Below are positions 13,648-15,032 of a stretch of 15,032 nt of DNA, piece by piece (position 1 is the stretch's first letter; every line of letters begins with the position of its first letter). Made by a program: the position numbers and the translations under genes. Where the stretch lies: assembly GCA_016302015.1 (NCBI GenBank), contig JAEDOJ010000015.1, forward strand, positions 1-15,032, read 5' to 3'. The DNA is from Oscillospiraceae bacterium. Lineage in GTDB: Bacteria > Bacillota_A > Clostridia > Oscillospirales > Oscillospiraceae. Under the pieces are notes generated by a model. It ran no database searches. It worked only from the letters and a program-made list of their open reading frames with translations, and was not told where the DNA came from.

Positions 13648-13695
13648 ACACAATATATTGTGTTTTAATTGCTTCATGAACACAATATATATTTT
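13648..13695. promoter_or_regulatory. NrdR box pair 1
   Basis: Box 1, ACACAATATATTGTGT (13648-13663), is a perfect 16-bp palindrome and fits the published NrdR consensus (ACACwATATATwGTGT) exactly. Box 2 (13680-13695) reads ACACAATATATATTTT, keeping the left half and degenerating on the right. The box starts are 32 bp apart, about three helical turns, as is standard for NrdR-regulated promoters. NrdR is the ATP/dATP-sensing repressor of ribonucleotide reductase genes. Confidence 0.92.
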
Positions 13696-13744
13696 CTGCA
13701 ACCTGTAATTTCCAATAAATTTTTCAAAAAGTGTCAGATTGTAG

Positions 13745-13773
13745 TTGACAAAACGGACTCCACCATGTACACT
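13745..13773 (+). promoter_or_regulatory. Downstream nrd promoter P2
   Basis: TTGACA (13745-13750), 17 bp, TACACT (13768-13773), with transcription predicted near 13780, about 80 nt before nrdG and immediately before NrdR box 3. The -35 is perfect and the -10 weaker. Its position relative to its box pair is identical to that of P1. Confidence 0.72.
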
Positions 13774-13782
13774 TATGCAGGA

Positions 13783-13830
13783 ACACAAGATATTGTGGAA
13801 GAAGCTGGTTTTCTCCACAATATAAACCAA
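13783..13830. promoter_or_regulatory. NrdR box pair 2
   Basis: Box 3, ACACAAGATATTGTGG (13783-13798), differs from the palindrome of box 1 at two positions. Box 4 (13815-13830) reads CCACAATATAAACCAA and keeps the CACAATATA core. The starts are again exactly 32 bp apart, and the pair ends about 19 nt before the nrdG ribosome-binding site. Confidence 0.85.
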
Positions 13831-13858
13831 GAGAATTTTTGAATTTTTGGAGGCGCTT

Positions 13859-14542
13859 ATGTCCATTGGAGGTCTGCAAAAGCTGACTTTACTTGATTTT
13901 CCCGGTCATGTTGCCTGTACGGTCTTCTTTCAGGGCTGCAATTTTCGCTGTCCCTTCTGCCACAACACCCCCCTGCTGGCGGGTGGGAACGGCATAGCCG
14001 AGGAGGAAATTCTCAGCTTTCTCAAAAAGCGTCAGGGGTTGCTGGACGGCGTCGCCATCACCGGCGGGGAGCCTCTGCTCCAGCCTGATATCGAGGATTT
14101 TTTAAAGCAGGTCAAGGAACTGGGCTTTTCGGTGAAGCTGGACACCAACGGCAGCTTCCCCAAAAAGCTGGCGTCCCTGATCCGTCAGGGGCTGGTGGAT
14201 TATGTGGCCATGGACGTAAAGAGTTCAAAAAAGCACTACCCCAGGGTTGCGGGCACCGACCGCTTCCTTCCGGAGGTGGAGGAAAGCGTCTCCATTCTCT
14301 TGGACGGCAAAATCCCCTACGAGTTCCGCACCACCGTGGTAAAAGAGCTTCACTGCGATGAGGATTTCCACGAAATCGGTCAATGGCTTCAGGGCGCGGA
14401 CCAATATTTCCTGCAAAACTTTGTAGATTCCGGTCATATTCTTTCCCCCGGCCTCCACGCCCCGGAACGGCAGGAGCTGGAAAGATATTTGTCCATTGCA
14501 AAACAGTACATTCCCAACACCCAACTGAGAGGATTAGAATAG
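13859..14542 (+). CDS. nrdG: Anaerobic ribonucleoside-triphosphate reductase activating protein (227 aa)
   Basis: A radical SAM activase that installs the glycyl radical in NrdD. The [4Fe-4S] ligands are Cys27, Cys31 and Cys34 (CNFRCPFC), and GGEPLL (69-74) is the SAM-binding motif. The opening GGLQKLTLLDFPGHVACTVF is typical of the NrdG2-type activases of clostridia and archaea, related to PflA, as opposed to the shorter enteric NrdG. There is no extra ferredoxin-like insert. ATG 13859 is 5 nt after GGAGG; a TTG at 13847 in frame overlaps that site and is rejected. nrdD follows after 10 nt. Expression is predicted to be under NrdR control from two promoters, so it should rise when dATP is low. 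Confidence 0.94.
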   Translation: MSIGGLQKLTLLDFPGHVACTVFFQGCNFRCPFCHNTPLLAGGNGIAEEEILSFLKKRQGLLDGVAITGGEPLLQPDIEDFLKQVKELGFSVKLDTNGSFPKKLASLIRQGLVDYVAMDVKSSKKHYPRVAGTDRFLPEVEESVSILLDGKIPYEFRTTVVKELHCDEDFHEIGQWLQGADQYFLQNFVDSGHILSPGLHAPERQELERYLSIAKQYIPNTQLRGLE

Positions 14543-14552
14543 GAGGAAAAAT

Positions 14553-15032
14553 ATGTATCAGGTAGTTAAGAGAACGGATAAGGTGGTGGATTTCGACCTT
14601 TCCAAGATCGGCGTCGCAATCAAGAAAGCCTTCGACGCCTGTGAAAAGCCCTACAATGAAGACGTGATCGATTTTCTGGTGCTGAAGGTCACCGCAGACT
14701 TTACCACCAAGGTAAAGGACGGGAAAATCGCCGTGGAGGATATTCAGGACAGCGTGGAATCCGTGCTCAGCCGTGCAGGCTATGAGGACGTAGCCAAGTC
14801 CTACATTCTCTACCGCCGTCAGCGGGAAAAGCTCCGCAATATGAAGTCCACCATTTTGGACTACAAGGAGCTGGTGGACAGCTATGTAAAGGTGCAGGAT
14901 TGGCGTGTGAAGGAAAATTCCACCGTGACCTACTCCGTAGGCGGCCTGATCCTTTCCAACTCCGGTGCCATCACCGCCAACTACTGGCTCAGCGAAATCT
15001 ATGACGATGAAATCGCCAACGCCCACAAAAAC
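14553..15032 (+). CDS. nrdD: Anaerobic ribonucleoside-triphosphate reductase NrdD, N-terminal part (cut by window end)
   Basis: The first 160 codons of the oxygen-sensitive class III ribonucleotide reductase, which makes dNTPs from NTPs with formate as the usual reductant. Residues about 3-92 are an ATP-cone, the allosteric site that senses ATP and dATP (VVKRTDKVVDFDLSKIGVAI, then YEDVAKSYILYRRQREKL). Residues 100-160 begin the catalytic barrel (QDWRVKENSTVTYSVGGL, ITANYWLSEIYDDEIANAHK), matching the conserved NrdD start. ATG 14553 follows AGGAGG (14541-14546), which overlaps the nrdG stop. The order nrdG before nrdD is the reverse of the enteric arrangement. The C-terminal glycyl radical motif lies outside the window. 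Confidence 0.94.
   Translation, partial: MYQVVKRTDKVVDFDLSKIGVAIKKAFDACEKPYNEDVIDFLVLKVTADFTTKVKDGKIAVEDIQDSVESVLSRAGYEDVAKSYILYRRQREKLRNMKSTILDYKELVDSYVKVQDWRVKENSTVTYSVGGLILSNSGAITANYWLSEIYDDEIANAHKN

Larger units (their letters stand above)
13499..13858. other. 360-bp divergent regulatory region between LCP operon and nrdG
   Basis: This AT-rich gap holds no credible gene. Its left part (13520-13569) carries the - strand promoters of the LCP operon. From 13610 on it carries two + strand promoters, each followed by two NrdR-like boxes, ending in the GGAGG (13849-13853) of nrdG. The stretch 13696-13744 between the two modules shows no terminator or open frame beyond about 10 codons. Confidence 0.8.

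Noticed and set aside
13696..13744. A small RNA or leader-peptide gene between nrd promoters P1 and P2
   Set aside because: The longest start-to-stop frame after P1 is about 10 codons inside box 2, without a ribosome-binding site, and no terminator precedes P2.
13585..13866. A 93-codon - strand open frame across the nrd control region
   Set aside because: It has no ribosome-binding site or recognisable product, and it overlaps both promoters and all four NrdR boxes.

Overview
The window looks like a chromosomal segment of an anaerobic, fairly GC-rich Firmicute, most likely a clostridium of the Oscillospirales/Ruminococcaceae type. The evidence is the Firmicute order rplU-prp-rpmA-obg, an L27 with the N-terminal extension that Prp removes, strong Shine-Dalgarno sites and sigma-A promoters with 17-bp spacers, an electron-bifurcating NfnAB pair, and a class III (oxygen-sensitive) ribonucleotide reductase operon. 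The genus is inference. Apart from two unassigned membrane or surface genes the gene content is housekeeping; the novelty lies mainly in the intergenic DNA.

Layout. 1-935 (+): the tail of an unidentified gene, then a five-helix membrane protein and a strong terminator. 978-2758 (+): a near-consensus promoter driving a membrane-anchored TPR/chitobiase-like/LRR protein. 2907-2943: a hairpin between convergent genes. 5346 down to 2963 (-): a sigma-A promoter, a structured L21-type leader, rplU, prp and rpmA, then an intrinsic terminator sitting just ahead of the obg ribosome-binding site. 5407-6706 (+): an exported coiled-coil M23 peptidase with its own promoter and terminator, divergent from rplU. 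6711-6914: a compact set of nested inverted repeats. 9762 down to 6922 (-): promoter, nfnA, nfnB, terminator and a two-CBS-domain protein. 13569 down to 9766 (-): a tightly overlapping four-gene operon of LCP wall ligase, ProXp-type tRNA editing protein, D-2-hydroxyacid dehydrogenase and GluQ. 13610-15032 (+): a regulatory region with two tandem promoters, each followed by a pair of NrdR boxes, then nrdG and the start of nrdD.

Three themes connect the genes. Ribosome production: L21, the protease that matures L27, L27 and the ribosome-assembly GTPase Obg. Cell envelope: the M23 hydrolase, LCP protein and LRR surface protein. Anaerobic redox and nucleotide metabolism: NfnAB interconverts NADH, NADPH and ferredoxin pools, and NrdDG makes dNTPs under NrdR control.

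The strongest observation is the nrd control region. Two promoter plus NrdR-box-pair modules share exactly the same internal spacing (38 bp from -35 to first box, 32 bp from box to box) and lie 135 bp apart, although the sequence between the motifs has diverged. Next are the structured element at 6711-6914, and two genes (obg and the CBS gene) whose ribosome-binding sites begin within about 10 nt of an intrinsic terminator's U-tract.
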